64,000 bases of DNA. It comes from DATHZQ01 sp965216945 (lineage in GTDB: Bacteria; Actinomycetota; Acidimicrobiia; Spongiisociales; UBA5794). The DNA lies in NCBI GenBank assembly GCA_965216945.1, contig CBDCGU010000003.1:620001-684000 (forward strand), read 5' to 3'. The position numbers and the translations under genes are program-made. Every line of letters starts with the position of its first letter. Position 1 is the stretch's first letter. The notes below the pieces were generated by a model. It worked only from the letters and a program-made list of their open reading frames with translations. It did no database searches and was not told the DNA's origin. Of the stretch, positions 25,538 through 35,042 are shown in pieces.

Positions 25538-27294
25538 GTCAGCACCTCCGATCGTTCCCCGGCGTGGACCTCGACCGATCCCGACTTCGCAAAACCCATC
25601 CGCTCGTAGGCCGAGATGGCCGCATCGTTGTCCGACCCGACGACGACCTTCACTCGAGACTCACCGCGCTCGGCCAGCGTGGTGAGCAGACGGTCGCCGA
25701 GCGCAAGTGCCAGCCCGCGCCGCCGTGCCTCGGGAGCCACGGCCATCGCCAGCAACTCGGCACGCACGTCGTCGTGCTCGCCGCCGTACGTGAGCGTCTC
25801 CCATGCTCTCCGCATGATGGCGGGCCGCACCAGCCGCGGTGCGGCGCTCACCCCGGCCCCGATGCCGTGATGGCGGACGAAGTGCTTGTAGAACGCCCCG
25901 ACGTCCGTGACACCTGCGACGAAGCCGACCACGCGCCACACGCCATCCGCCACGAAGATCTCGGCTCCCTCCCAGTCGAGCATTGCGGCATACAACCGCT
26001 CCATGAACCCGCTACCGAGCCGCGGGAGAAACCCGGTGCTGATCGCTTCCATGTGCAGCCGCGCCAGATAGGGGACATCCCGGTCGGTGGCACGGCGGAT
26101 GTCGACGTCACCGAGCACCGGTGGAGCCTCCACGACCTGCGTGATGCCCTTGCGCTGGGCGACGGCGTGGTAGGTGGCGAACACGGTGCGAACCACCTGT
26201 CGTTCGTCGAAATGGGACTCGGCGCGGCGCCGGCTCGCCGCCCCCATGCGGGTCCTCAGCTCGGGATCCCCTCCGACGGCGTTGATTGCGGCGGCCAGTG
26301 CCTGCGGGTCGTCGACCGGCACGAGCAGCCCGTTCTCGCCGTCCACGACGACCTCGCGACAGCCCCGAATGTCCGTTGCGATCACGGGCAGCCCGGTGGC
26401 GGCTGCCTCCATGGCGGCACGCGGGAAGCCTTCGCGGTGGGAGGGGAGGACGAACACGTCCATCGCCGGGTACAGCTCGTCGACGTCCGTGCGCATCCCG
26501 AGCAGCCGCACTCCGGCCGCAGCCGCCCGTGCGGCGAAGTCCGCACCGAGCGCATCCGCCTTCTCCGGATCCTCCGGTCCGATGGCGACCACGATGAACC
26601 GATCGTCGAGTCGCTCCGCTGCCGCGACGAGCTCGGGATAGCCCTTCTCGGCGACCAAACGGCCCACCGTGCCGACGACCACCTGATCAGGTGCGGCACC
26701 CAACGCCGCACGCACGGAACTCCGGTGCTCGTCGTCGAAACGCGATGCATCGAACCGGCTGAGGTCGACGCCGTTGCCGAGCATGAACGTGCGGTGCGCC
26801 GGCGAAAGGTGCCTGGACGTCATCAGCGCGACGTCCTCGGAGCTTTGCACCAACTCGGCATCGGAGAACCGCACCGCCAGCGCTTCCAAGCCGTAGACAA
26901 CGGTGCGTTTGAGAGCGGGGTCGTCTTCGGTGGCGTAGAGGCCGTGCACCGTGTTGACGACGATCGGCACGCCCGCGATCCGACCGAGGATGCGACCGTA
27001 CAGCCCCGGCTTGGGATTGTGGGTGTGCAAGATGTCGGGCCGCTCTCGACGAAGGATCTTCCACAGGTCGGCGGCAGCCCGCAGATCGGCCAGCATGTTC
27101 CATCCCCGCGACGAGGTCGGTAGCGGGATATGGCGCACGCCGGCCTCCTCGACCACGGCCACGTGCTCCCCGGGGGCACTGATCCCGATGGTGTCCCAGC
27201 CGGCGTCTACGGCGGCCCGGAGCTGCGGCAGCACGAGATAGCGCAGACTGAGATCGACCGTCGTGAGATGGGCCAGCTTCACGCCACCAGTCAT
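25519..27294 (-). CDS. GT4 glycosyltransferase fused to a GNAT acetyltransferase
   Basis: 591 residues. Residues 1-385 are a GT4 enzyme: KLAHLTTVDLSLRYLVLPQL, HTHNPKPGLYGRI, GTVGRLVAEKGYPELVAAAE and HREGFPRAAMEAAATGLPVI with the E-x7-E pair. Residues about 395-591 are a GNAT domain opening DVDIRRATDRDVPYLARLHM, with acetyl-CoA motif LAMAVAPEARRRGLALAL and the terminal SAYERMGF segment. One continuous frame with no stop joins them, so a sequencing frameshift is not needed to explain it. A single protein may add a sugar and acetylate it, or the two may act on successive sugars. It overlaps both neighbours (4 nt and 19 nt). Confidence 0.88.
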   Translation of the reverse strand: MTGGVKLAHLTTVDLSLRYLVLPQLRAAVDAGWDTIGISAPGEHVAVVEEAGVRHIPLPTSSRGWNMLADLRAAADLWKILRRERPDILHTHNPKPGLYGRILGRIAGVPIVVNTVHGLYATEDDPALKRTVVYGLEALAVRFSDAELVQSSEDVALMTSRHLSPAHRTFMLGNGVDLSRFDASRFDDEHRSSVRAALGAAPDQVVVGTVGRLVAEKGYPELVAAAERLDDRFIVVAIGPEDPEKADALGADFAARAAAAGVRLLGMRTDVDELYPAMDVFVLPSHREGFPRAAMEAAATGLPVIATDIRGCREVVVDGENGLLVPVDDPQALAAAINAVGGDPELRTRMGAASRRRAESHFDERQVVRTVFATYHAVAQRKGITQVVEAPPVLGDVDIRRATDRDVPYLARLHMEAISTGFLPRLGSGFMERLYAAMLDWEGAEIFVADGVWRVVGFVAGVTDVGAFYKHFVRHHGIGAGVSAAPRLVRPAIMRRAWETLTYGGEHDDVRAELLAMAVAPEARRRGLALALGDRLLTTLAERGESRVKVVVGSDNDAAISAYERMGFAKSGSVEVHAGERSEVLTWSALP

Positions 27295-28412
27295 GCGGCG
27301 CCCCGTCCCTTGGCGATCTCATCACCGAGGAGATCGATGTACCGCTGCACCGCGGCATCGAGCGTGAAACGTTCCCGAACCATGCGGCGAGCGGCGTCGC
27401 CCCACGCACGGACCTTCCCGGGGTCCTCGGCGAGCTCCACGAGGACCGCGGCGGCCGCCGCAACGTCCCCCTTCGCAATCACTCGCCCCGTGACGCCGTC
27501 CTCGACCGTCTCGGCGGACCCCCCGGCGGCAAAGACGATGCTGGGTACGGCGGCGGCGCCCGCCTCGAGCGGCACGCCAGGCAGACCCTCCGTCTTGGAG
27601 GTCAGCAGGAGCACGTCGGCCCAAGAGAGATGCGGCAGCACATCGGGAACCGAGCCCATGACTTGCACGACCGATCCCATCTTCCGGTCGGCGATCGCTT
27701 GCTCGAGCTCACGTTGCAAGGGCCCGGCACCGAGATAGCGCAATGCGACCGCCGCCTCAGACGATGCCCGCTCGACGACGTCCAGCGCCGCAACCGGGTC
27801 CTTCTCGGCCGAGAGATTGCCGATGAAGACCACCCGCAGCCGGCCAGACGGTGGCTCGGGAACGACATCGAAGAACCGCGGCGGCACACCGGTTGGGGCA
27901 ATCCGCACTTTGGCAGGGGCGACGCCGAGGTGGTCGACGAGCTGCTGTGCCGTCGTTTCCGACACGGACAGCACACGATCGATGCCCCGTAGGATCACGG
28001 AGCGAATCCGCCGATGCCGGTCTCCACGGATCCAATACATCGGCTCACCGATGCTGACATAGACGAGACGCGGCCGGTGACGCATCACTCGCAGCCCGGC
28101 CACGGCGTATTGCATGGTGGCGGCACCGTTGGCGAGCACGACATCGGGATCGAATCGCCGGATCCGGTTCCGCAGATTGCGCACGACGCCGGGATCGAGC
28201 TTGCCCAGCCTGTCCGGGGCGATCGAGGACAGCGGGGTCGTCTCAACGCGAGGGCCGCCGCCGCTCGACGCAAGCGAGAACAGTTCCGCCTCCCAGCCTT
28301 GACCGCGAATCCCACCGGCAAGAGCCTCGCCGAAGACCTCGGCGCCACGGCGACGATCACTCGACACGACGATGGCGAGTCGTCCCGGACGCCGCCGTGT
28401 GTTGCCGGTCAT
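27291..28412 (-). CDS. Glycosyltransferase, GT4 family
   Basis: 373 residues. The N-terminal domain opens with LAIVVSSDRRRGAEVFGEAL and the donor domain shows VVFIGNLSAEKDPVAALDV. The second motif TEGLPGVPLEAGAAAVPSIV holds the E-x7-E-like pair. ATG 28412 has GGGAGGGG 9 nt upstream and is preferred over ATG 28430. It is the first gene of the leftward run GT4, GT4-GNAT, WecA-like, with 4-nt and 19-nt overlaps, and marks the right end of the polysaccharide locus. The 204-nt gap to sufU is divergent. Confidence 0.87.
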   Translation of the reverse strand: MTGNTRRRPGRLAIVVSSDRRRGAEVFGEALAGGIRGQGWEAELFSLASSGGGPRVETTPLSSIAPDRLGKLDPGVVRNLRNRIRRFDPDVVLANGAATMQYAVAGLRVMRHRPRLVYVSIGEPMYWIRGDRHRRIRSVILRGIDRVLSVSETTAQQLVDHLGVAPAKVRIAPTGVPPRFFDVVPEPPSGRLRVVFIGNLSAEKDPVAALDVVERASSEAAVALRYLGAGPLQRELEQAIADRKMGSVVQVMGSVPDVLPHLSWADVLLLTSKTEGLPGVPLEAGAAAVPSIVFAAGGSAETVEDGVTGRVIAKGDVAAAAAVLVELAEDPGKVRAWGDAARRMVRERFTLDAAVQRYIDLLGDEIAKGRGAA

Positions 28413-28616
28413 GCGATTGTCCCCTCCCACGTCGCTTCAGCCGGCCCCGAGCGCCGCCGCAGCGTAGCCGTTGCCCCAACCATGCCGACTCCGCGCCGCT
28501 CTCGCAAGTGCACCCCATGCCCAGCCATGGGCCCTCATGCCGTGGGAATGAGCGTCGACGTGGAATGAGCGCGGTACCGGCTGGGTTATCGTGAGGCCCC
28601 GTACCGAAGGACTCTG

Positions 28617-29072
28617 ATGGCCATCGACGAGCTCTATCGAGAAGTCATCCTCGATCATTACCGCAACCCCCGGCGCCGGGGGCAGCTGAGCGGTGATCGC
28701 ATCCACGTCGAGGGTGAGAACCCTTCGTGTGGTGACGAGTTCTCGCTTGACCTCGTCGTGCGGGACGGCATGGTTGCGGATGCAGCCATCCAAGGCCAGG
28801 GGTGCTCGATCTCGCAGGCTTCCGGCTCCATGATGGCGGACACCATCGTCGGCAAGAGCGTTGACGACGTGCGGGATCTGACGCACCGCTTCAAGGTGAT
28901 GATGTCCATCGAAGAGGGAGAGAGCCCGGTGGACCCGGAGCGACCGGGTGCCATGCTGGGCGACCTGGAAGCGCTGCAAGGTGTGCGCAAGTTCCCCGTG
29001 CGGATCAAGTGCGCCGACCTGCCGTGGGCGACGCTCGAGGACGCTCTCGACCAGGCCCAAGCGCCGGCGTGA
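28617..29072 (+). CDS. sufU: SufU-type Fe-S cluster assembly protein
   Basis: 151 residues, family-typical. The three Zn/Fe-S ligand cysteines are in NPSCGD (Cys38, with Asp40), QGQGCSIS (Cys63) and KCADLPW (Cys132). The ~20-residue insert between the second and third Cys regions that separates SufU from IscU is present (about 95-120). SufU accepts persulfide sulfur from SufS in the SUF pathway. GAAGGA stands 6 nt before ATG 28617. It is unusual that it is here, more than 7 kb from sufC/sufD and 16 kb from sufB; no sufS is in the window. It is followed by pncA after 13 nt. Confidence 0.93.
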   Translation: MAIDELYREVILDHYRNPRRRGQLSGDRIHVEGENPSCGDEFSLDLVVRDGMVADAAIQGQGCSISQASGSMMADTIVGKSVDDVRDLTHRFKVMMSIEEGESPVDPERPGAMLGDLEALQGVRKFPVRIKCADLPWATLEDALDQAQAPA

Positions 29073-29085
29073 GGTGTCCGAAGAG

Positions 29086-29667
29086 ATGAACTACGGCCCC
29101 ACCACAGCCCTCGTCGTCGTAGACGTGCAGAACGACTTCGCCGACCCGGAAGGCTCGCTGTCGGTGCGGGGAGGTGACGAGGCGATCGGCTTCATCAACG
29201 ATCAGATCGCCGCGGCGAAGGAGGCCGGCGCCGTCGTCGTCTACACCCAGGATTGGCACCCGCCGACGACACCGCACTTCGCCAAGGACGGCGGCATCTG
29301 GCCCGTGCACTGCGTCGCGGACACGTGGGGCGCCCAGTTCCACCCCGAGCTCGATGTGTCCGGCCCCGTGGTGCGCAAAGGCACCGGTGGCGAAGACGGA
29401 TACTCGGGGTTCACGGTGCGCGATCCGCGGACCGACGCCACCTCACCAACCGAGCTGGCGCCGCTGTTGCGGGACCGCGGCGTCGAGTCCATCGTCGTCG
29501 TCGGCCTCGCCACCGACTATTGCGTGGCGGCCACGGCCATCGACGGCGTGGCAGCCGGATTCACCACGGAGGTCGCGGCCGATGGCATTCGAGCCGTCGA
29601 TCTGGCTCCGGGTGACGGCGCAAGAGCCGTGGCGAGCATGGTCGCCGCCGGCGTCACCATCAGCTGA
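29086..29667 (+). CDS. pncA: Nicotinamidase
   Basis: 193 residues of the isochorismatase-like fold. Catalytic triad positions are visible: Asp in LVVVDVQNDF (about 14), Lys in VVRKGTGG (about 101) and Cys in GLATDYCVAATA (about 143). The metal site is in the TQDWHPPTTPHF segment. It hydrolyses nicotinamide to nicotinate for NAD salvage. ATG 29086 has GAGGTG 9 nt upstream. The 3' end overlaps the convergent pncB gene by 8 nt; pncB uses its product, so the two form a complete nicotinamide-to-NaMN route. Confidence 0.93.
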   Translation: MNYGPTTALVVVDVQNDFADPEGSLSVRGGDEAIGFINDQIAAAKEAGAVVVYTQDWHPPTTPHFAKDGGIWPVHCVADTWGAQFHPELDVSGPVVRKGTGGEDGYSGFTVRDPRTDATSPTELAPLLRDRGVESIVVVGLATDYCVAATAIDGVAAGFTTEVAADGIRAVDLAPGDGARAVASMVAAGVTIS

Positions 29668-31219
29668 GCGGATCGTCCGACGGCCGGATCGAGGCCACGA
29701 GGGCGTCCTGAAGCGCTTTCACCCTGTCGGTCATGGATACGTGATAGCCGTGCGGATTCACCAGCCTGCGCACGCCGGCATCGAGCCGGGCCAGGTCGGT
29801 CCTGCGCCGCTCCCTCTTCTCCTCGAGACTCGGTGCCCGCCCGATCCGTCCTCGGCGCCACACCGGCTCCAACAGTGGCTCCACCTCCGCCACCTCTGCG
29901 GCTGCCAGTGTTCGGCTCACGCCGGGCCGGTACGGGTGGTGCAGACGGAGGGGGGTCCCAACGAGGATCGTCTCATCTTGTGCCGCCACCACGTCGGCCG
30001 TCGCCGAACCGCGTGAGTCATAGATCCGCCACAGCTGTTTGTGGCCGGGAATCGACATCTTCTGGCGGGCTTCCGAGACCTTGAGGGCCGGACGCCACTC
30101 CCCGGCGTCTTCGAGCGCGACGAGTTTGTACACGCCGTCGAGTGCGGCATGCCCGTGTGAGCTGATCAGACGCGTCCCCACTCCGTAGACGAGACGGGAC
30201 ACGAGAGCCGCAGGGTCCACGCCGTAGCGAGCCGCCTCGCCGTCGATCTGGGAGAGGATCTGCCAGATGGCCAGCTCGTCGAGATTCGACGAGAGGACGA
30301 TGGCGACGTCCGCGAAGCCGGCGGCATCCAGAGCCTGTGCGGACCGGATCGCCAGGTACGCCAGATCTCCCGAGTCGAGCCGGATGCCCCCGGGCCGGTG
30401 GCCCCGGCTGCGCAGCTCCTCGAACACGGTGATGGCGTTGGGCACTCCGCTGTCCAGGGTGTCGACCGTGTCGACGAGGAGCACGCAGTCGTCCGGATAG
30501 ACCTCTGCGTACGCACGGAACGCCGCCAGTTCACCGAGGCCCAGTGCCAGGAAGACCTGCACCAGCGAATGGGCGTGGGTGCCGCGCGGTGGAAGGCCCA
30601 CGATGTGCGACACCCCGACGTTCGATGAGAACTGCACCCCACCGACGAGCGCTGCATACGTTCCGGCGTTCGCCCCGAGGCCGGGCCCTCGCCGCATGCC
30701 GAACTCGAGCACGGTTCCGCCCCGGGAGCTCTCGGCGACTCGCGACGCTTTCGTGGCGACGAGCGTCTGATAGTTGAGATGATTGAGGAGCGCGGTCTCG
30801 AGTATCTGCGCCATGCCCAGCGGGCCGATCACGCTCAGCACGGGAGCGTACGCATGGACGATGCGGCCCTCCGCCACCGCATCGATGGCCACGTCGCCGA
30901 AATGCCCGTCGGTCTCCAACCACGCCAGGAAGTCGTCGGTGAAGACGGGATCGTCCCCGGCGGATCGCTGGCTGCGCAGGAGGTCGATGTCCGTGGCGGT
31001 GAAGTGAGTCTCGGCGAGCCAGTCGAACAGCCATTCGAGCCCGGCGAACACGCAGTAGCCCGCCTGGTGCCGTCCGTAGTCCGGGTAGGAGCGAAACGTG
31101 TAGTCGAATCGCACCCGCCGCTGGTGCAAACCGTGCGAGAAGTAGAGCTGCGCCATCGAGAGCTGGTACTGGTCCGTGAACAACGCACCACCGGCGATGC
31201 TGCGATCAGTGCGCTTCAT
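29660..31219 (-). CDS. pncB: Nicotinate phosphoribosyltransferase
   Basis: 519 residues. The N-terminus GGALFTDQYQLSMAQLYF is characteristic. EFGMRRGPGLGA holds the R-R-x-x-G motif that binds substrate and PRPP, and GGIRLDSGDLAYLAIR is the conserved Asp-Ser-Gly-Asp segment of NAPRTase. It joins nicotinate to PRPP, using ATP, to give NaMN. ATG 31219 lies 9 nt after GGAGG, so it is chosen over ATG 31228, which abuts the GGAGG. The start overlaps the upstream MFS gene by 14 nt, suggesting co-transcription. Confidence 0.93.
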   Translation of the reverse strand: MKRTDRSIAGGALFTDQYQLSMAQLYFSHGLHQRRVRFDYTFRSYPDYGRHQAGYCVFAGLEWLFDWLAETHFTATDIDLLRSQRSAGDDPVFTDDFLAWLETDGHFGDVAIDAVAEGRIVHAYAPVLSVIGPLGMAQILETALLNHLNYQTLVATKASRVAESSRGGTVLEFGMRRGPGLGANAGTYAALVGGVQFSSNVGVSHIVGLPPRGTHAHSLVQVFLALGLGELAAFRAYAEVYPDDCVLLVDTVDTLDSGVPNAITVFEELRSRGHRPGGIRLDSGDLAYLAIRSAQALDAAGFADVAIVLSSNLDELAIWQILSQIDGEAARYGVDPAALVSRLVYGVGTRLISSHGHAALDGVYKLVALEDAGEWRPALKVSEARQKMSIPGHKQLWRIYDSRGSATADVVAAQDETILVGTPLRLHHPYRPGVSRTLAAAEVAEVEPLLEPVWRRGRIGRAPSLEEKRERRRTDLARLDAGVRRLVNPHGYHVSMTDRVKALQDALVASIRPSDDPLS

Positions 31220-32387
31220 ACCCCGCATCCTCCACGATCGCCTCCTCGTCGGCATGGTCGCGCACTCGGGTCGCCAGGAGCCAGGCGGCGACGATGGCGA
31301 TCATCGCGGCCGCCAACCCGGCCCCCGTCATGCCGGTTGCGGCGTACAGTGCCACCCCGAGCCCGGCGGCTGCCGCCCGACCCACTGCCTGGGACACGAC
31401 CATGCGCGAGAGAAACTGCACGCGGCTTCCCGGGACCAACTCGGTGGCCAGCGATATCGACGACACGATGGCGAACTCGAAACCTGCGATGCCGACGACG
31501 AGGCCTGCCAGTGCGGGAGCCAGCGCACCGTTGGTGAGCCCGGTGAGGGTAAACCCGGCCGCGCTCACGCTCATCCCGGCTGCGACCGACCTGGACTTGC
31601 CGATACGATCGGTCAACGCCGCCGTGGCCCCTTCGGCGCCGAGCTCTGCGAATCCGATCACGGTCGCAAGGATCGCCAGTGCCCCGAGCCCGAAGTCATG
31701 CACATCCTCGAGCCACGTCGCAAAGGTGATGAACATCACCTCGGGACTCGCCGCGATCAGAGCCGCCGCCACGAGAAACGACCGCGCCCTCCCCCGGACC
31801 CGAATCCTCTCCACCCGGTGCGAGGGACCGTGCGTGTCGCCGGCGACGGCCGCAACCGGGAGCAGCAGCAGCGCACCGACGACGGCGAACGCCCAGAAGG
31901 GCGCCTCCCAGCCCCAGCGTTGGATCATCCATCCGGCGATCGGGGCACCGACGAGGAACCCCAGGGCCCATGTGGTCTCGACGATCCCAACCGTGCGCGC
32001 TCTCTCGGAGTATGGGACGCGGTCGGCCACGACAGCCTGCACGCCGGTGTCCGCCAGCGGCTTGCCGAGGCCCATCAGCACGAATCCGATGAGCGCCCCG
32101 GCGAACACGCCGAAGAGCGCCGTCGTCGTGGCGCCGACGACGAAGAGGCCAAGACCCAGAGTCAGGACGCGGCGCCGATGCTCCCGCCCGGCGAGGCGAA
32201 TCGTCAGCGGCGTGAATGCCCCGACACCCCAGCGAACGGAGGCCAGCCACCCGACGGCGCCGACGGAGACGCCGAGCCCGCGTGCGATCGCGGGAAGAAA
32301 GGCGTAGACGAATCGCGTCGCCATGTTCAGCGTGAGCTTGACGGCGACGAAGACGACCACGGTCGCCCGGAGCGAGCTGTGCGCCAT
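31206..32387 (-). CDS. MFS transporter
   Basis: 393 residues, about 12 membrane helices. The region LMGLGKPLADTGVQAVVADRVPYSERARTVG (motif split: GKPLADT and ADRVPYSERAR) is typical of the helix 4-5 loop, and LTDRIGKSRSVAAG is the second-half motif A-like loop. Substrate unknown; because pncB overlaps it by 14 nt, a nicotinate or nicotinamide-related compound is a reasonable guess but not shown. ATG 32387 is the start since the open frame upstream lacks hydrophobic character. Confidence 0.82.
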   Translation of the reverse strand: MAHSSLRATVVVFVAVKLTLNMATRFVYAFLPAIARGLGVSVGAVGWLASVRWGVGAFTPLTIRLAGREHRRRVLTLGLGLFVVGATTTALFGVFAGALIGFVLMGLGKPLADTGVQAVVADRVPYSERARTVGIVETTWALGFLVGAPIAGWMIQRWGWEAPFWAFAVVGALLLLPVAAVAGDTHGPSHRVERIRVRGRARSFLVAAALIAASPEVMFITFATWLEDVHDFGLGALAILATVIGFAELGAEGATAALTDRIGKSRSVAAGMSVSAAGFTLTGLTNGALAPALAGLVVGIAGFEFAIVSSISLATELVPGSRVQFLSRMVVSQAVGRAAAAGLGVALYAATGMTGAGLAAAMIAIVAAWLLATRVRDHADEEAIVEDAGYEAH

Positions 32388-32448
32388 GGTCGAGAGGGTA
32401 GGGGCGTCGACGGCCGGGTCCGGGCGCAGAGGGACGTAGAGTCTGCCC

Positions 32449-32940
32449 ATGCCAAACCCCAGCGTCACCGAGGTCGCCAAGGCGCTCGGCATCGACGACG
32501 ACACCAACATGCTCGACGTCATCGTCCGGCTCGAGCAATACATCGCGTTCAACCGTGTCCTCGGGATCGAGGTCGGCGACATGACCCCCGAGCAGGCGAC
32601 ATTCCACCTGCACAAGCGTCCCGAACTGATCGGCAACATCCAGCGCCAGGCGCTCCATGGTGGCGTGATCTCGGCAACGCTCGACGCCATCGGCGGAATG
32701 GTTGCGATGGCTGCGCTCGTCGAACGCGCCGAGACGGCCGAGGAGGCGCTCTCATCACTGATGAAGGTGGGAACGATCGACCTCCGCATCGACTACCTCC
32801 GACCTGCGACCGCGGATGCATTCACCGCCACTGCATACCCACAGCGCATCGGACGAACCGTCGCCGTGACCCGCATGGAGCTGCACGATGACGACGACCG
32901 GCTCGTCGCCGTCGGCACGGGCACCTACATCGTCGGCTGA
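32449..32940 (+). CDS. Hotdog-fold thioesterase (PaaI/YiiD-like)
   Basis: 163 residues. The central helix motif ALHGGVISATLDAIGG (about 68-83) is the H-G-G-x5-D signature of PaaI-type hotdog thioesterases. SLMKVGTIDLRIDYLRPA is the following beta-strand motif. Such proteins hydrolyse acyl-CoA or aryl-CoA thioesters in the cytoplasm. It is divergent from the MFS gene (61 nt) and 17 nt before the methyltransferase gene. Confidence 0.88.
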   Translation: MPNPSVTEVAKALGIDDDTNMLDVIVRLEQYIAFNRVLGIEVGDMTPEQATFHLHKRPELIGNIQRQALHGGVISATLDAIGGMVAMAALVERAETAEEALSSLMKVGTIDLRIDYLRPATADAFTATAYPQRIGRTVAVTRMELHDDDDRLVAVGTGTYIVG

Positions 32941-32957
32941 AACGCGGAGATCGCCAC

Positions 32958-33500
32958 ATGGACACCGCACCCTGGAGTCGTTTCAAGTCCGAGATCTACG
33001 GGTTGCTGGGGCGGAACCCCCGCTCCAATCGGATGCTGGTCGGGGCGGCCGGCCTCGAGGCCGAGCACGTGACGTTGGATATCGGCTGTGGCCCGGGTGC
33101 CGCGGTCCGAGCAGCTGCACCGCTGGTGGCACGAGCCATCGGTGTCGACCGCTCGGCGCCCATGATCGACATCGCCCGCCGCCGCTCCGGCGAACTGCCG
33201 AACGTCGAGTTCCACGTTGCCGCGGCAGAGTCGCTCCCGTTCGAGGATGACGCCATCGACGTGGCATGGACCGTCCATGCGTTTCACCACTGGGAGGACC
33301 GCGACGCCGGCATCGCCGAAGCGCTCCGCATCGTGCGGCCGGGCGGCCGGCTCCTGATCGTCGAAACCGAGACGAAGCGCACTCACGGCCTCGACAGGCA
33401 TGCCGCCGAGGAGCTGGCCGGCAGGTTGCGAGTTGCCGGGTTCGGCGAAGCGAGCGTGTCCAAGCGGCAGAGACAGCTCGTGATCACGGCCGTCGTCTGA
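32958..33500 (+). CDS. Class I SAM-dependent methyltransferase
   Basis: 180 residues, compact. Motif I LDIGCGPGAAVRAA (about 40-53) binds SAM. The acidic loop VDRSAPM and motif III-like LRIVRPGGRLLIVE match the UbiE/Methyltransf_11 group. FHHWEDRD holds a typical post-motif II His pair. The substrate is not deducible. Probably co-transcribed with the preceding thioesterase; it converges with fumC with only 18 nt between stops. Confidence 0.87.
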   Translation: MDTAPWSRFKSEIYGLLGRNPRSNRMLVGAAGLEAEHVTLDIGCGPGAAVRAAAPLVARAIGVDRSAPMIDIARRRSGELPNVEFHVAAAESLPFEDDAIDVAWTVHAFHHWEDRDAGIAEALRIVRPGGRLLIVETETKRTHGLDRHAAEELAGRLRVAGFGEASVSKRQRQLVITAVV

Positions 33501-33518
33501 CTGCTCGACCGCAACCGC

Positions 33519-34910
33519 CTACTCGACGACACCACCTTCGGTCATGCGCTTGATGTCGAGGAGCTCGTCGACCTGCTGGGCGGTGAGCCACCCCTTCTCG
33601 ATGACGACGTCACGCACGTTGCGACCGGAGGTGAACGCCTCCTTGGCCGCGATGGCGCCCTTGTCGTAGCCGATGTGCGGGTTGAGAGCCGTGACCACGA
33701 TGATGTTGCGCTCGACCAGTTCCCGCGCCCGATCGGCGTCCGCCTCGATGCCGTCGACACACCGCTCCCGGAAGACGTCTGCGGCACTGCCCAGCAGGGC
33801 GATCGACTGCAGCAGATTGTGGGCGATCACCGGCATCATCACGTTGAGCTCGAAGTTGCCGTTGGCGCCACCCCACGTGATGGTCGTGTCGTTGCCGATG
33901 ACCTGGGCCGCCACCTGCATCATCATCTCCGGCATCACCGGGTTCACCTTGCCCGGCATGATGGAAGAGCCCGGCTGCAGCGACGGGAGCCGGATCTCGG
34001 TGATCCCGGTGCGGGGGCCGCTGGACAGCCAGCGAAGATCGTTTGCCACCTTGAAAAGCGCCTGGGCGAGCGTCTTCAGCACACCCGAGACGTTGACGGC
34101 GGCGTCCTTGGCCGCTTGCGCCTCGAAGTGGTCGTCGGCCTCCCGGAACGGGTAGCCGGTGATGCTCGCCATGTCTGCGATGACCGCGGCCGGAAATCCC
34201 TCCGGGGCGTTGATCCCCGTCCCGACCGCCGTGCCGCCGAGTGCGAGCTCGTCCAATTCCGGAAGCACGCCTTCCAGCCGCTCGATGCCCTTGCGCACCT
34301 GGGTGGCATACCCGCCGAATTCCTGCCCGAGGGTCACGGGCGTAGCATCCATGAGGTGGGTTCGTCCCGATTTGACGACGTCGGAGAACTCATCCGCCTT
34401 GGCCGCCAGTGCATCGCCGAGGCGGCGGATGGCCGGAATGAGATCCTCCCGGATGGCTGCTGCGGCGGCAACGTGGATTGCCGTCGGTATGACGTCGTTC
34501 GAGGACTGCCCGAAGTTGACGTGGTCGTTGGGGTGCACGAGCCGCTCGCCGCCCAACTCGCCGCCGAGAAGGACCGAGGCGCGGTTGGCGATGACCTCGT
34601 TGGCGTTGGTGTTGGTGGACGTGCCCGACCCCGTTTGGAAGATGTCAAGCACGAAGTGGGCATCGTGGACGCCATCGCGCACCTCGTCCGCAGCCGTGGC
34701 GATGGCCTTGGCGATCGACTCGTCGACGTATCCCGCCGGACCGGATACGCGGGCAGCGGAGCCCTTCAACAGACCGAGCGCCCAGACGAAACGACGGCTG
34801 AACCCGATGCCCGAGATGGGGAAGTTGTCGACTGCCCGCTGTGTGGATGCGCCGTAGTACGCATCGGCCGGAACTGCCACCTCTCCCATCGAGTCACGTT
34901 CGATCCGCAT
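33519..34910 (-). CDS. fumC: Class II fumarate hydratase
   Basis: 463 residues, close to the usual length. MRIERDSMGEVAVPADAYYG is a typical FumC opening; TGSGTSTNTNANEV and the signature GSSIMPGKVNPVMPEM, with the mobile-loop catalytic Ser, are intact. The catalytic His is in SGRTHLMDATP. It interconverts fumarate and malate in the TCA cycle without an Fe-S cluster. ATG 34910 is chosen for its GGGAGTGAAGG upstream and the family's common N-terminus. It lies 132 nt downstream of the sirtuin gene on the same strand. Confidence 0.95.
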   Translation of the reverse strand: MRIERDSMGEVAVPADAYYGASTQRAVDNFPISGIGFSRRFVWALGLLKGSAARVSGPAGYVDESIAKAIATAADEVRDGVHDAHFVLDIFQTGSGTSTNTNANEVIANRASVLLGGELGGERLVHPNDHVNFGQSSNDVIPTAIHVAAAAAIREDLIPAIRRLGDALAAKADEFSDVVKSGRTHLMDATPVTLGQEFGGYATQVRKGIERLEGVLPELDELALGGTAVGTGINAPEGFPAAVIADMASITGYPFREADDHFEAQAAKDAAVNVSGVLKTLAQALFKVANDLRWLSSGPRTGITEIRLPSLQPGSSIMPGKVNPVMPEMMMQVAAQVIGNDTTITWGGANGNFELNVMMPVIAHNLLQSIALLGSAADVFRERCVDGIEADADRARELVERNIIVVTALNPHIGYDKGAIAAKEAFTSGRNVRDVVIEKGWLTAQQVDELLDIKRMTEGGVVE

Positions 34911-35042
34911 GCCTTCACTCCCGGGTTGCACGATCCGTCCAGCCTAGGACGACCACGACCCGACGCAGCAGGGGCCGATCGACCCTGGGAGCAGTTCGGA
35001 CGGCGAGGCCGGCAAGCCCGTGGACGGGTGCCGGACTCTCGG

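Noticed and set aside
25519..27294. GT4-GNAT fusion as a missed frameshift between two genes
   Set aside because: The frame is continuous across the junction and both domains are complete, so the fusion is taken as real.
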